This document shows, piece by piece, positions 8,574 through 17,057 of a DNA stretch of 64,000 nt; the first letter of the stretch is position 1; each line of letters begins with the position of its first letter. The translations under genes and the position numbers were made by a program. Below the pieces are notes generated by a model. It was not told where the DNA came from. It did not search any database and saw nothing but the letters and a program-made list of their open reading frames with translations. Source of the DNA: Melaminivora jejuensis. GTDB taxonomy: Bacteria; Pseudomonadota; Gammaproteobacteria; Burkholderiales; Burkholderiaceae_C. The DNA is taken from the NCBI RefSeq assembly GCF_017811175.1, contig NZ_JACWIJ010000002.1, positions 1,674,001 to 1,738,000 of the forward strand. The letters run 5' to 3'.

Positions 8574-8843
8574 CTACTTGCCCAGCAGCGGCATGACATC
8601 GAAGATCTGCAGCGTGAAGTTGTACATCTCGCCACCCACCCAGCGCGCCGTCAGCAGCAGCGTGAGCGCCACCGACACCAGCTTGACGCCGAACGACAGG
8701 GTCTGCTCCTGGATCTGCGTCAGCGCCTGGAACAGCGAAAACAGCGTGCCCACAATGGAGCCGACGATGATGGGCGGCAGCGACAGCCACAGCACCAGGT
8801 ACAGCGCCTGGGTGAAATAGGCAACGACATCGACGGTCTGCAT
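8574..8843 (-). CDS. sctS: Export apparatus protein SctS
   Basis: An 89-aa protein with two transmembrane helices (ALYLVLWLSLPPIIVGSIVG and LVSVALTLLLTARWVG) linked by the conserved FSLFQALTQIQEQTLSF loop, typical of SctS/FliQ. It packs with SctR and SctT into the export gate. The small size and the order sctR-S-T-U support the call. A longer reading frame covering this interval reaches back to ~11 kb only because sctQ is frameshifted. Confidence 0.95.
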   Translation of the reverse strand: MQTVDVVAYFTQALYLVLWLSLPPIIVGSIVGTLFSLFQALTQIQEQTLSFGVKLVSVALTLLLTARWVGGEMYNFTLQIFDVMPLLGK

Positions 8844-8860
8844 GATGTTCTTTCGATGGC

Positions 8861-9508
8861 TCAGACGTAGGTCAGCACCAGGCCCTGGATCAGCCGCGAC
8901 CAGCCATCGACCATGACGAACAGGAACAGCTTGAGCGGCAGCGAGATGGTCACCGGCGAGACCATCATCATGCCCATGGCCAGCAGGATGTTGGAGACGA
9001 TCAGGTCGATCACGACAAAGGGCAGGTACAGCAAGAAGCCGATCTGGAAGGCCGCCGTCAGCTCGGACACGACGAAGGCCGGCAGCAGCACGGCAAAGTC
9101 GCGCGCGCTCACGCCCTCGCCCAGGCCCGGCCCCCACATGCGCTGCGCGGTGCGCACGAAAAAATCGCGCTGCTCGGGCTGGCTGTTCCTGAGCATGAAC
9201 TCGCGCAGCGGCTCGGCACCGTCGCGCACGCTGGTGATGAAGGCGCTCAGATTCTGCAGGCTGCCGGCCTCGCCGGTGATGCGCTCGACCATGTGTACGC
9301 CCACCGGCGCCATGACGTAGGCCGCCAGGATCAGCGCCATGCCGTACAGCGCCAGGTTGGGCGGCATCTGCTGCACGCCCAGGGCATTGCGCAAGAGCGA
9401 CATGACCACCACGATCTTCAGAAACGCCGTGCTGACTACGACCAGCGTCGGCATCAAGGCCATCAGCGCCAGCAATACCGCCAACGTGATCGGGTCGAAG
9501 CTCATCAT
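8861..9508 (-). CDS. sctR: Export apparatus protein SctR
   Basis: A 215-aa polytopic protein (YscR/FliP family), core of the export gate. Family signatures are visible: LKIVVVMSLLRNALGVQQMPPN in the first third, a periplasmic loop, then PAFVVSELTAAFQIGFLLYLPFVVIDLIVSNILLAMGMMMVSP. Two consecutive ATG codons (9508 and 9505) overlap the restored sctQ stop, which means translational coupling. Confidence 0.96.
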   Translation of the reverse strand: MMSFDPITLAVLLALMALMPTLVVVSTAFLKIVVVMSLLRNALGVQQMPPNLALYGMALILAAYVMAPVGVHMVERITGEAGSLQNLSAFITSVRDGAEPLREFMLRNSQPEQRDFFVRTAQRMWGPGLGEGVSARDFAVLLPAFVVSELTAAFQIGFLLYLPFVVIDLIVSNILLAMGMMMVSPVTISLPLKLFLFVMVDGWSRLIQGLVLTYV

Positions 9509-9814
9509 GATTGCGCTGCGCCGCCGCCCACCAGGGAGCGCACGGCCACCCCAGCTGGCCGTCGATCTCCACCAGGTCGCCCTCGCCCAGCAGCACGCCG
9601 TTGGCGCGGATGTGGACGCCGGCAGACAGCGGGTGACCCAGCTGCAGCACCTGGCCGGGCTGCAGCGCCTGCAGTTGCGCCAGCGTCAGGCTGAGTTCGC
9701 CCACGTCGAAGGACAAGCGCACGGGCAGCTCCTGCAAGGGGCGGCGGCCTGATCGGCGCTGCCGGGGTGGGAGGGATTGCCGGACGGGTTGCCGGGAGGA
9801 TTCGGGGCGGACAT
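9505..9814 (-). CDS. Probable internal translation product SctQ-C
   Basis: An in-frame ATG at 9814 inside sctQ is preceded by GGAG seven bases upstream on the minus strand and starts exactly before the Pro/Gly linker leading to the C-terminal SpoA domain. In Yersinia, Salmonella and Shigella sctQ also yields such a C-terminal SpoA protein, needed for the sorting platform, and in Pseudomonas it is a separate gene. Expected length is ~103 aa after correcting the two frameshifts that also affect this segment. Confidence 0.5.
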
Positions 9815-10699
9815 GGTGGCGCTCCAGGGATGCACGACGGTCAGAAACGGGGTGGCGGGCTGCGCCGGCTCGGGCAGTTGCACATGCACGCCGGCGCGGC
9901 CATCGGCACTGAGCCACAGGCTGCGCTGCGCGCCGATGAAGCTGGCCTGCAGCAGCACCACATCGCCCAAGTCCAGGCTGTGCAGCTCCTGCAGGGTGAG
10001 GCGGCTCTCGCCCAGCTCGGCGCGCAGCAGCAGCGGCATATCGCCCGCCGCCGGGCCGGGCCGGGGCGGGCGGCGCGCCAGCAGGCCGGCCAGCAGCATC
10101 AGGCCCAGGCTGTCGGCGTGCAGGCGGGCGGCGATGGCCGGCGCTGCGTCCTCGGCGCGCAGCAGCAGTTCGAAGGCATGGCGCGGTAGCGCGTCGCCGG
10201 CAGTGCCCGCAGCTTCGGTTGGCGCCGCCCCTGCCAGGGAACCAAGGCTGCAGCGCACGAGCTGCGGCTCGCCTTGCCCCAGGGCCTGCAGGGCTGCCGA
10301 TACCTGCGCCAGGGCAGCCTCCAGCACTGGCAGCACCAGCGGCGCCGGCAGCTCGGGCAGGCTGGCGCCCTGCAACTCGGCAGCCAGCCACTGCTGCACG
10401 GCGCTGACAGGCAGGCACAGGGCGAAGGCGGCGCCGGCCCACTCGAAGTCCAGCCGTGCATCGGCCCGCGCCGAGCCAGCAGTGGAAGATGCCGAAGCGT
10501 CGGCATCGACAGCCTCGGCGCCGCGCACGGCCTGCGCAGGCAAGACCAGCGGCGTCAGGCTTGCCAGCCAGACGCCACTGGCCAGGCGCAGCGGCAGGGC
10601 GTGGGCGCGCTGGGCAATGGTCGTGCGTGCCTGGGCCTCGGTGCGCGACAGGCGCAGCAGCGGCGGGCGGGGAGTGGTCAGGGAGGCGGAGTCCGGCAT
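9505..10699 (-). pseudogene. sctQ: Cytoplasmic sorting-platform protein SctQ, two frameshifts
   Basis: C-ring/sorting-platform component (YscQ/FliN-like) that docks the ATPase complex and substrates. The first SpoA-like region lies mid-protein (ELGESRLTLQELHSLDLGDVVLLQ). The C-terminal SpoA domain reads LPVRLSFDVGELSLTLAQLQ...VLLGEGDLVEIDGQLG but in another frame: one base is missing at the GGGG run 9738-9741 and another at the CCCC run 9549-9552 (plus strand). Restoring both gives 398 aa ending in a TGA at 9505-9507 that overlaps the sctR start. Because the T3SS is otherwise intact, sequencing error is more likely than loss of function. Confidence 0.85.
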
Positions 10700-10726
10700 G
10701 AAAAAGGTTCAGGGAAAGTGGGTGGA

Positions 10727-11362
10727 TCAGGGCGAGGCGCTGGCCTGCACCAGACAGCGGTCTTCCGGATCGTCGGTCTGCACGCTGACGCACACCGGCT
10801 GGCGCAGGCTCTGGCATAGGCCATCGGCCAGCCATTGGGCGTTGCGCGCCAGCCGCTCGCGCGGCTCCTCCTGGCTGCAGGTGAAGCTGGCCTGCACACC
10901 GCCCTGCTCGTGGCTGATGTCCAGCACCACGCCGGCGAACTGCTCGCCCTCCAGATGGATCTGCACGGCGCGCCGGCCCCCGCTGCCGTCGTCCACCAGC
11001 AAGCGGCGCGCCATGTGCTGGAGCTGCTCGTTGAGCTGCCGGGCAGCAGGCTCGGGTTCGCAAGCGGCCTGCGAGGGAGCCTGCGGCATGGGGGACGCTC
11101 CGGCTGGCCCGGCCGGCGCGCCAAACAGCGCAAAAGGCCCGCCGGGGGTAGCGCTGGCGCCAGCTGCCGCGCCGGGCAAGGCCGCATCCGCGCCGCGCCG
11201 GCCCGTCTCCAGTAGCTCGCGCAGCTGCTGCGCCTGCTGCTCCAGACCGTCGCGGCCCTGGGGCGTATCGCCCGGCGAGCGGCCCAGGCCGGCCTGCTGC
11301 TGGTCAAAGCCAGCCGTGCCCGGCATGTCCAGATCCAGATGGATGGGGCGATTGCTCACCAC
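10727..11362 (-). CDS. sctP: Needle-length/substrate-switch regulator SctP
   Basis: Secreted ruler protein of the YscP/HrpP type. The N-terminal ~100 residues are Gln/Gly/Pro/Ala-rich and probably unstructured; the C-terminal ~100 residues (ARRLLVDDGSGGRRAVQIHL, GVVLDISHEQGGVQASFTC, RLARNAQWLADGLCQSL, VSVQ) match the globular T3S4 domain that contacts SctU. The start is the GTG at 11362, with GGAGG (11370-11374) seven bases upstream; an ATG at 11422 would lie inside a dispersed repeat and has no ribosome site. About 211 aa. Position between sctO and sctQ is canonical. Confidence 0.85.
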   Translation of the reverse strand: MVSNRPIHLDLDMPGTAGFDQQQAGLGRSPGDTPQGRDGLEQQAQQLRELLETGRRGADAALPGAAAGASATPGGPFALFGAPAGPAGASPMPQAPSQAACEPEPAARQLNEQLQHMARRLLVDDGSGGRRAVQIHLEGEQFAGVVLDISHEQGGVQASFTCSQEEPRERLARNAQWLADGLCQSLRQPVCVSVQTDDPEDRCLVQASASP

Positions 11363-11380
11363 GGCAGCACCTCCAGAAGC

Positions 11381-11440
11381 TGATTTTTTATATGAAAACA
11401 GGCTGAAACCCTTGCTGGACAAGCGCTGCCAGCTATGAAT
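11381..11440 (-). repeat. Dispersed ~56-bp repeat, copy 1
   Basis: Read on the minus strand: ATAGCTGGCAGCGCTTGTCC followed by AGCAAGGGTTTCAG and an AT-rich end. The same arrangement recurs at 26.1, 32.3, 35.3, 43.0, 50.0, 51.5 and 60.3 kb, with a partial copy at 16.0 kb. This copy separates sctO from sctP. Confidence 0.75.
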
Positions 11441-11483
11441 TTTGTAGTCTTAACCAGGATAGGAACAAGCCCGTGCGCCGCGT

Positions 11484-11990
11484 TCATGCCACCTCCTCCT
11501 GGTCATGGCCCTGCCAGTCCTCGCGGTCGCGCGCCACGCTGGCGGCTTCCTCCATCTCCAGGTCTTCGCGGCGCTCGGCCTCGCGCAACTCGGTGGCGGC
11601 GTAGTCGCGCGCCAGATCGACGAACTTGGATTTTTGCCGCGCCGCTTCACGATGCGTGGCACGGGCCGCGTCCAGTTGCGCCTCGTGCTCGCGCTGGGCG
11701 CGCTCGGCGGCCTCCACGGCTTCATGCTGCGCCGCCTCGCGCTGGCGCAGGCCGGCCACGGTCAACTGCACGTCCTCGATCTCGCGCAGCCGCACCAGGC
11801 GCGCGCACAGTTCGCGGTAGAGCTGCAATTCCATTTCATGACCCTCGCGCAGCAGGCGTTCGAGCAACTCCTGGGCGGCGGCGCGTGCCGCCTCGGCCTC
11901 GGCCAGCGCCTGGCGCTGGCGGCGCAGGGCGGACTCGGCCTGGTTCTCGCGGAAGGTCTTGATGGCCAGCAGCTCGCGAAAGACGCTCAC
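11484..11990 (-). CDS. sctO: ATPase stalk protein SctO
   Basis: A 168-aa protein that is almost entirely a charged Ala/Glu/Arg coiled coil ([51 protein letters not shown]), as expected for YscO/FliJ, which works as the central stalk of the SctN ATPase. It overlaps the sctN stop codon by 4 bp. Low conservation makes the call depend on size, composition and position directly after sctN. Confidence 0.88.
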   Translation of the reverse strand: MSVFRELLAIKTFRENQAESALRRQRQALAEAEAARAAAQELLERLLREGHEMELQLYRELCARLVRLREIEDVQLTVAGLRQREAAQHEAVEAAERAQREHEAQLDAARATHREAARQKSKFVDLARDYAATELREAERREDLEMEEAASVARDREDWQGHDQEEVA

Positions 11991-13366
11991 CTTCGCCCTC
12001 CGCTGCCGATCAGGGCCGACAGTTGCGCCAGCGTCTGCTCCAGGCTGGAGCGCTCGTCGGTGCGCTGGCGCAAAAAGGTGCGGATGGCCTCGATCTTGTC
12101 GATGGCCTCGTCGGTGGTGGCGTCGCCGCCGCGCTTGTACTCGCCGATCTTGACCAGCAGCTCGACTTCCTCGTATTTCGCCATCAGCTCGCGCAGCCGC
12201 CCGGCCAGGCGCTTGTGCTCGGGCGTGACCACGGCGTTCATGACGCGCGAGGCCGAGGCCAGCACGTCGATGGCCGGATAGTGGTTGGCCGCGCCCAGCT
12301 TGCGCGACAGCACGATGTGGCCGTCCAGGATGGAGCGCGTCTCGTCGGCGATCGGCTCAGTCATGTCGTCGCCCTCGACCAGCACGGTGTAGAGCGCGGT
12401 GATGGAGCCGCGCTCGTTCATGCCGGTGCGCTCCATGAGCTTGGGCAGCGTGGCAAAGACGCTGGGCGGATAGCCCCGGCGCGTCGGCGGCTCGCCGGCG
12501 GCCAGGCCGATCTCGCGCTGCGCGCGGGCAAAGCGCGTGACCGAGTCCATCAGGAACAGCACCTTCTTGCCCTGGTCGCGAAAGTATTCGGCAATCGCCG
12601 TGGCGACGTAGGCCGCCTTGGCGCGCTCCATGCTGGACTTGTCGCTGGTGGCGCAGACGATGACGCTTTTCCTGCGGCCCTCCTCGCCCAGCTCGTGCTC
12701 CAGGAACTCGCGCACCTCGCGCCCGCGCTCGCCGATCAGCGCCACCACCGTGACATCCACCGCCGCACCCTTGACCAGCATGGCCATCAGGGTCGATTTG
12801 CCACCGCCGGCGGCGGCGAAGATGCCCATGCGCTGGCCCTCGCCGCAGGTCAGCACGCTGTCCAGGGCGCGCACGCCCAGCTCCAGCGGCTCGCGGATGA
12901 TGCGCCGCTTGAGCGGGTCGGGCGCCTCGGCAAAGACCGGGTAGAACTTGCTGGCCTCCAGCGGGCCGCGCTCGGCCTCGTCGAGCGGTCGGCCCAGGCC
13001 ATCGAGTACCCGGCCCAACAGGCCCGGGCCGACCGGCACCAGGTGGGCGCGGCCCGTGGGGATGACTTCGGTGGCCGAGGAAATGCCGTACATGTCGCCA
13101 ATGGGCGTGAGCAGCGCCGCATCGCGGGCAAAGCCCACCACCTCGGCCTTCATCTCGAAGTCCTCGCCGGGGTTCCTCAGCAGGCAGACCTCGCCGACTT
13201 TCACGGTCGGCACCACGGCGCGGATGATGGTGCCCACGACCTGGGTCACGCGGCCCTTGATCTGCAGCACCGGCGCGTCGGTCAGCGCCAGCTCCAGCAT
13301 CTCGGTGATGTAGTCGAACTGGCGCGTGGGACGGCTAGCCGGCGCCGGGCGGGTGCCTGGGTTCAT
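11987..13366 (-). CDS. sctN: T3SS ATPase SctN
   Basis: F1-type hexameric ATPase that strips chaperones and unfolds substrates at the base of the injectisome. The 459-aa protein has the N-terminal beta-barrel, Walker [11 protein letters not shown] at about residues 183-192, catalytic [10 protein letters not shown], Walker [20 protein letters not shown] and the family loop [25 protein letters not shown]. Its ATG overlaps the sctL stop. Confidence 0.97.
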   Translation of the reverse strand: MNPGTRPAPASRPTRQFDYITEMLELALTDAPVLQIKGRVTQVVGTIIRAVVPTVKVGEVCLLRNPGEDFEMKAEVVGFARDAALLTPIGDMYGISSATEVIPTGRAHLVPVGPGLLGRVLDGLGRPLDEAERGPLEASKFYPVFAEAPDPLKRRIIREPLELGVRALDSVLTCGEGQRMGIFAAAGGGKSTLMAMLVKGAAVDVTVVALIGERGREVREFLEHELGEEGRRKSVIVCATSDKSSMERAKAAYVATAIAEYFRDQGKKVLFLMDSVTRFARAQREIGLAAGEPPTRRGYPPSVFATLPKLMERTGMNERGSITALYTVLVEGDDMTEPIADETRSILDGHIVLSRKLGAANHYPAIDVLASASRVMNAVVTPEHKRLAGRLRELMAKYEEVELLVKIGEYKRGGDATTDEAIDKIEAIRTFLRQRTDERSSLEQTLAQLSALIGSGGRR

Positions 13367-14003
13367 ATCCGGCTGCCCAGCACCTTGCGGAAAGCCCCTT
13401 CGAGCGCGGCGATCTGGCCGTCGATGCTGGCCTCGACCAGGCCGATCTCGCTCTCCAGGATGCAGGCGTCGCCCTTGAGGCGGGCGTCGGCCACCATGTC
13501 CAGGTAGCCCACGCCGGGATAGGCGGCCAGCAGCTCGTTGACGCGCTCGCGCACGCCGTCCACGCGCTCGGGCGGCAGGCGCAGCGTCATCTGCTTTTGG
13601 TTGCGCACCACGGCCAGCGCGCCGCGCACCACCAGCAGCACGCGCTCGTCGTCGTCGTAGCCCTCGATGATCTTGCGCAGCGCGCCCATGACCAGGGCCA
13701 CCACGTCGCTCTCCACGGCGGCGAAGTAGTCCACCGTGCGGCCCACGGTCTCCATCATCTTTTCCGCCTGCTCCATCTGCGCCTCGGCGCGGCCCTCGGC
13801 GTAGCCGCGCTGGCGTTCGCGCTCCAGCTCGGCCTGGGCGCTGGCCACGATGGCATCGGCCTGGGCCTGCGCTGCTGCCAGCAGGCCCTGGGCGTCAGCC
13901 CAGGCGGCTACGTCGGCGGCGCGCACGATGCGCGTGCCCGGAGCGATGCGCGCCTGCAGCGTGCGCCCGGGGTCAGGGGGTCGCGGGGAATGAGGAAAGC
14001 CAT
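13363..14003 (-). pseudogene. sctL: ATPase stator SctL, frameshifted near the N-terminus
   Basis: YscL/FliH-type peripheral stalk linking SctN to SctQ. The ATG at 14003 gives MAFLIPRDPLTPG, a typical start, but the frame then breaks; the next frame continues RTLQARIAPGTRIVRAADVA and runs to 13363. One base is missing in the CCCGGGG stretch 13966-13972. Restored length is 213 aa: an N-terminal SctQ-binding segment, an Ala/Gln/Glu coiled coil ([27 protein letters not shown]) and the C-terminal ATPase-binding domain. Without the repair, translation could begin only at ATG 13926 (187 aa). It overlaps the end of sctK. Confidence 0.85.
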
Positions 14004-14719
14004 ATCGGCTCCAGTCGGGTCAGCAGTTGCAGGCACAGCGCGCGCGCGCCTGCGGGCGGCAGGCCGCTGGCGGCACGCACGGCAGGGTCGTCGGCACTGG
14101 GGGGCAGCTTGCCATCGGCGCGCTGGCGCAGGCCGGCTGGCGCGTCCTGCCAGGCCTGCGCCAGCAGCCCGGCGCCCAGCCGGTCGGCGGCGTGCAGCCA
14201 GCCGGCGGCCTCGGCAGCATCCAGCCCCTGCGGCGCTTCAGGCAGCCAGACCTGAAAGCCGTCCAGGCCAGGATGCAGCGCCATGCCCTCGCGGCAGATC
14301 CAGTGCAGGGTCTCGGCGCCCAAGGCGGCGCGCAGCGCCAGCACCGGCGCGCGCAGCACCACGCGGCGCAGGCCAGGGCCGAGCAGCAGCGCCCCGCCCA
14401 GGCGGGCGCAGCGCTGCAGCAGCTCGGGCGGTGCCAGCGCCAGCGGCAGTGCCGGATGCGACAGGTCGGCCAGCCCGGCAGGCTCGGCGCTGAAGCCGGC
14501 CAGCAGTTGCTGCGACCAGCGCCGGTGCAGCGCCCGCGCCAGTGCTGGCTGCTGCGCCAGCGCACCCAGCGCCTGCTGCTCGTCCTGCCAGGGCGCACGC
14601 GCCGGGTGCCAGTGCCAGCTGGGCAGCAGTGCGAAGGCGTGCAGCCGCGCCAGCAACCCGGCCTGGTCGGCAGGCAGGGCGGCGAGGAAGGCGGGCAGCG
14701 CAGGCAGGACGGTGGACAT
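13973..14719 (-). CDS. sctK: Sorting-platform protein SctK
   Basis: A 248-aa Ala/Leu-rich protein lying between sctJ and sctL, where YscK/BscK is found. SctK joins the sorting platform to the inner-membrane ring. The recognisable parts are the N-terminal LHAFALLPSWHWHPAR segment and the WICREGMALHPGLDGFQVWLPE stretch; the rest is poorly conserved. Its last ~30 bp overlap the start of sctL. Confidence 0.85.
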   Translation of the reverse strand: MSTVLPALPAFLAALPADQAGLLARLHAFALLPSWHWHPARAPWQDEQQALGALAQQPALARALHRRWSQQLLAGFSAEPAGLADLSHPALPLALAPPELLQRCARLGGALLLGPGLRRVVLRAPVLALRAALGAETLHWICREGMALHPGLDGFQVWLPEAPQGLDAAEAAGWLHAADRLGAGLLAQAWQDAPAGLRQRADGKLPPSADDPAVRAASGLPPAGARALCLQLLTRLEPIWLSSFPATP

Positions 14720-14784
14720 GAAAAGAAAGACGGCGAGGCAGTGAGCGGCAGGGGAGCGGCAGCAGTCAGTGCGGCATCAGGGCA

Positions 14785-15639
14785 TCACGCCGGGCGAGCG
14801 TTGCTGGCATTGCTGGCGGCGCCTGGCTTGCCGGCCTCGGACGGCCGCCCGCGCGCCGGCAGCACAAAGCGCCAGACCAGCCAGCCCACAGCGCCCAGCG
14901 CCAACAGCAGCAGGGCCAGCAGCCCCCACAGCACAGCGCTCAGGGCGCCGGCGCTGGCCGGGCCGACCTCCAGCCCCCAGACCTGGGCCAGTGCTGGCCC
15001 CTCGCGCGCGGCATCGGCGCGCGGCTGGGCGGCAACGAAGACCACCGAGACCCGGTCGGCGCTCAGGCCGGGAATGCTGTTGGTGACCAGCCGGCGGATC
15101 TGCGGCTGGATGATGTCCAGGTTGTAGCCGTCCTGGTGCTTGATGAAGACCGCCGCCGTGGACAGCACGCCCGGCTCGCCGGCGGCTCCGCGCTCGGGCA
15201 GCACCACGTGTACCCGGGCCGCCAGCACGCCGTCGATGCGCGACAGCGTGCCCGACAGCTCCTGCGACAGGGCGTAGATGTAGCGCGCGCGCTCCTCCAG
15301 CGGCGAGGAGATCAGGCCTTCCTTCTTGAAGACCTGGCCCATGCCGGCAAAGCGCTCGCGCGGCAGGCCGTTGTCGCGCAGCACCTGCAGCGCCTGCGCC
15401 ACCTGCTGGGACGGCACCTGCACCCCCACCAAGCCTTCCTTGCCGGCGCTCTTGTGCGCTTCGATGTCGGCGCGCAGGAGTGCCGCCAGCACCTCGTTGG
15501 CCTCGTCCTCGGGCACGGCGCCCAGCAGATCGACGCGCCCGCCGCAGGCCGTCAGCACGCTCACGGCCAGCAGGCACAGCGCCAGCCAGCGCCAGACACG
15601 CAGCGCCGGGCTGCCGGGTTCGGGTTTGCAGGAGTTCAT
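14785..15639 (-). CDS. sctJ: Inner-membrane ring lipoprotein SctJ
   Basis: A 284-aa YscJ/PrgK-family lipoprotein. The signal sequence ends in a lipobox VLTAC with Cys32 as the lipidated residue. Two ring-building modules follow (DLLGAVPEDEANEVLAALLRADIEA and VHVVLPERG...AAVFIKHQDGYNLDIIQPQIRRLVTNSIPGL), then a C-terminal transmembrane helix (AVLWGLLALLLLALGAVGWLVW) and a short basic tail. Its ATG overlaps the end of sctI. Confidence 0.96.
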   Translation of the reverse strand: MNSCKPEPGSPALRVWRWLALCLLAVSVLTACGGRVDLLGAVPEDEANEVLAALLRADIEAHKSAGKEGLVGVQVPSQQVAQALQVLRDNGLPRERFAGMGQVFKKEGLISSPLEERARYIYALSQELSGTLSRIDGVLAARVHVVLPERGAAGEPGVLSTAAVFIKHQDGYNLDIIQPQIRRLVTNSIPGLSADRVSVVFVAAQPRADAAREGPALAQVWGLEVGPASAGALSAVLWGLLALLLLALGAVGWLVWRFVLPARGRPSEAGKPGAASNASNARPA

Positions 15640-16070
15640 TGCAAGCGCACGAGATGGTCGATGTTCTGCCCGGAGCGGCTCACCACCTTGCCCACCAGGT
15701 CGTATTGCATGGTCACCTGCACCAGATTCATCTGCAGGCGCAGCATGTCCTGCAGGTTGACCTGGTGCTCGCCGCGCTGCAGCACCTCGGCCACGGCCTT
15801 CCAGGAGGCCTGCATATCGCCCGAGATGCCGCCCATGCCCGACAGGATGCGCTCGCCGATGGAGCTGGCGGCAGCCGCAGAGGCAGGGGCGATGGCCGGC
15901 GCCAGTGCAGCCGGCGCTGGCGCCACGGGCGCGGCCACAGGCTGCGCCATGATGGCGGCAAAGCGCTGCGCCGCCAGGCTGTCGGCCACTGGCGCCGCTA
16001 CTTTATCGATAGCTGGAGACGCTTGCCCAGCCTGGGCCAGAGCCATAACGGGGCCTGAAATGACGTCCAT
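15636..16070 (-). CDS. sctI: Inner rod protein SctI
   Basis: A 144-aa secreted early substrate that forms the rod connecting the export gate to the needle. The N-terminal ~75 residues are Ala/Pro-rich; the conserved C-terminus reads LQDMLRLQMNLVQVTMQYDLVGKVVSRSGQNIDHLVRLQ-like, the SctI signature. It is directly upstream of sctJ and overlaps it by 4 bp. Codons around residues 14-22 coincide with a partial copy of the dispersed repeat. Confidence 0.92.
   Translation of the reverse strand: MDVISGPVMALAQAGQASPAIDKVAAPVADSLAAQRFAAIMAQPVAAPVAPAPAALAPAIAPASAAAASSIGERILSGMGGISGDMQASWKAVAEVLQRGEHQVNLQDMLRLQMNLVQVTMQYDLVGKVVSRSGQNIDHLVRLQ
16010..16043 (+). repeat. Partial dispersed repeat inside sctI
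   Basis: The sequence ATAGCTGGAGACGCTTGCCC and following AGCCTGGG match the first half of the repeat family. It lies within the sctI coding region and keeps its frame open, encoding part of the N-terminal Ala-rich segment. Confidence 0.45.
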
Positions 16071-16097
16071 GGCCAGATTCCTTCGTGTTCGGTGCGT

Positions 16098-16502
16098 TCA
16101 GGTGGAGGGGGCTGCCGGCTCGCCCAACATGCGGCGCGCCAGGCGCAGGCCGTCATTGTCTGCCCCGGCGGCTGCAGCGCGCAGCAGATTCTGCAGCACG
16201 CGCCGGCTTTCGCTGTGCCGGCCATCGAGCTGCAGCGCCAGGCCCAGGAAGGCGCGCACGGTGTCGGCATCCTCGCCGTCGGCCACATCAGGCAGGGCGC
16301 GCTCCAGCGCCTGAGCGGCCTCGGCAGCGCGCCCGGCGTTCAGGCGGGCGCAGGCCAGGCCGACATGGGCAAAGGCGCGCGCCGGGCGCACGCGCTGCAG
16401 CGCGCCGAAGATGGCTTCGGCGCGCTGCACATCGGCCCGGCTGGCGGCAATGAAGCCGACCTGGGTCAACAGCTGGATGTCGTCAGGCGTGAGCAGATGC
16501 AC
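16098..16502 (-). CDS. TPR-type T3SS protein (YscG/HrpB1-like)
   Basis: A 134-aa all-helical protein with TPR-like repeats: AEAIFGALQRVRPARAFAHVGLACARLNAGR and RAFLGLALQLDGRHSESRRVLQNLL. Proteins of this size next to sctI are either needle co-chaperones (YscG/PscG) or HrpB1-like factors. Because a small SctE-type needle-chaperone-like gene precedes sctF in the other operon, this one could be its YscG partner. Overlaps the preceding SycD-type gene by 20 bp. Confidence 0.6.
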   Translation of the reverse strand: MHLLTPDDIQLLTQVGFIAASRADVQRAEAIFGALQRVRPARAFAHVGLACARLNAGRAAEAAQALERALPDVADGEDADTVRAFLGLALQLDGRHSESRRVLQNLLRAAAAGADNDGLRLARRMLGEPAAPST

Positions 16503-17031
16503 TCTCCGGCGTGGCCGGCTGCAGCAACTCGTGCAGCGCCTGCGCCCGTGCCTCGGACTTGCCCGGCACGGCGTTCTCCCGGCAGAACTGCAAGATCAGA
16601 TCGACCGTGGCGCGCGCCTCGTCCAGCTCGCGCTTGAGCAGCAGGCATTCGACGATGGCGATGCTGTGATCGACCTGATCGGGGTCTATGGTCGCCAGGA
16701 AGGAATACACATTCAGCGCCTCGTCGTAGCGCTCCAGCATCCGATAGCACAGCGCCAGGCCCTTGAGGTAGGACACATTGGTCGGCTGGTACAGGGTCAG
16801 CAGCGAGAAATAGCCGTAGGCCGTCTCGTAGCGGCCCTGCACCACGAGCTGGTGCGCCAGGGCGTAGATGACATCGGTGTCGGCCTGCGACAGGCGGTGG
16901 CTCGATGGCAGGGCTTCCAGGCCCTGCTTGAGGTCGAGGATGGATTGCACGGCAGCCGCGCCCTGCGGGGCCTGGGAGTCGGCGGCGGCAGTGGCGGCGG
17001 TGTCGTGGACAGTCACGGTTTCGGTGGTCAT
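16483..17031 (-). CDS. SycD/LcrH-family translocator chaperone, copy 2
   Basis: A 182-aa class II chaperone that binds pore-forming translocators. Three TPR units are visible in the middle: DTDVIYALAHQLVVQGRYETAYGYFSLL, YLKGLALCYRMLERYDEALNVYSFLA and HSIAIVECLLLKRELDEARATVDLIL. ATG at 17031 has GGAG six bases upstream. It lies immediately downstream of sctB, whereas the other SycD-type gene is upstream of sctE, so each translocator may have its own chaperone, as with BcrH1/BcrH2 of Bordetella. Confidence 0.85.
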   Translation of the reverse strand: MTTETVTVHDTAATAAADSQAPQGAAAVQSILDLKQGLEALPSSHRLSQADTDVIYALAHQLVVQGRYETAYGYFSLLTLYQPTNVSYLKGLALCYRMLERYDEALNVYSFLATIDPDQVDHSIAIVECLLLKRELDEARATVDLILQFCRENAVPGKSEARAQALHELLQPATPESASAHA

Positions 17032-17057
17032 GAAAAACTCCTGGTACTGGCCAGCGC

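Noticed and set aside
9505..10699. Programmed ribosomal frameshifting in sctQ
   Set aside because: Two separate -1 base losses at G/C runs, each also seen in unrelated genes of the window, and no slippery heptamer plus structure; sequencing error is simpler.
11363..11422. ATG 11422 as start of sctP
   Set aside because: It lies in a dispersed repeat without a ribosome site, while GTG 11362 has a well-placed GGAGG.
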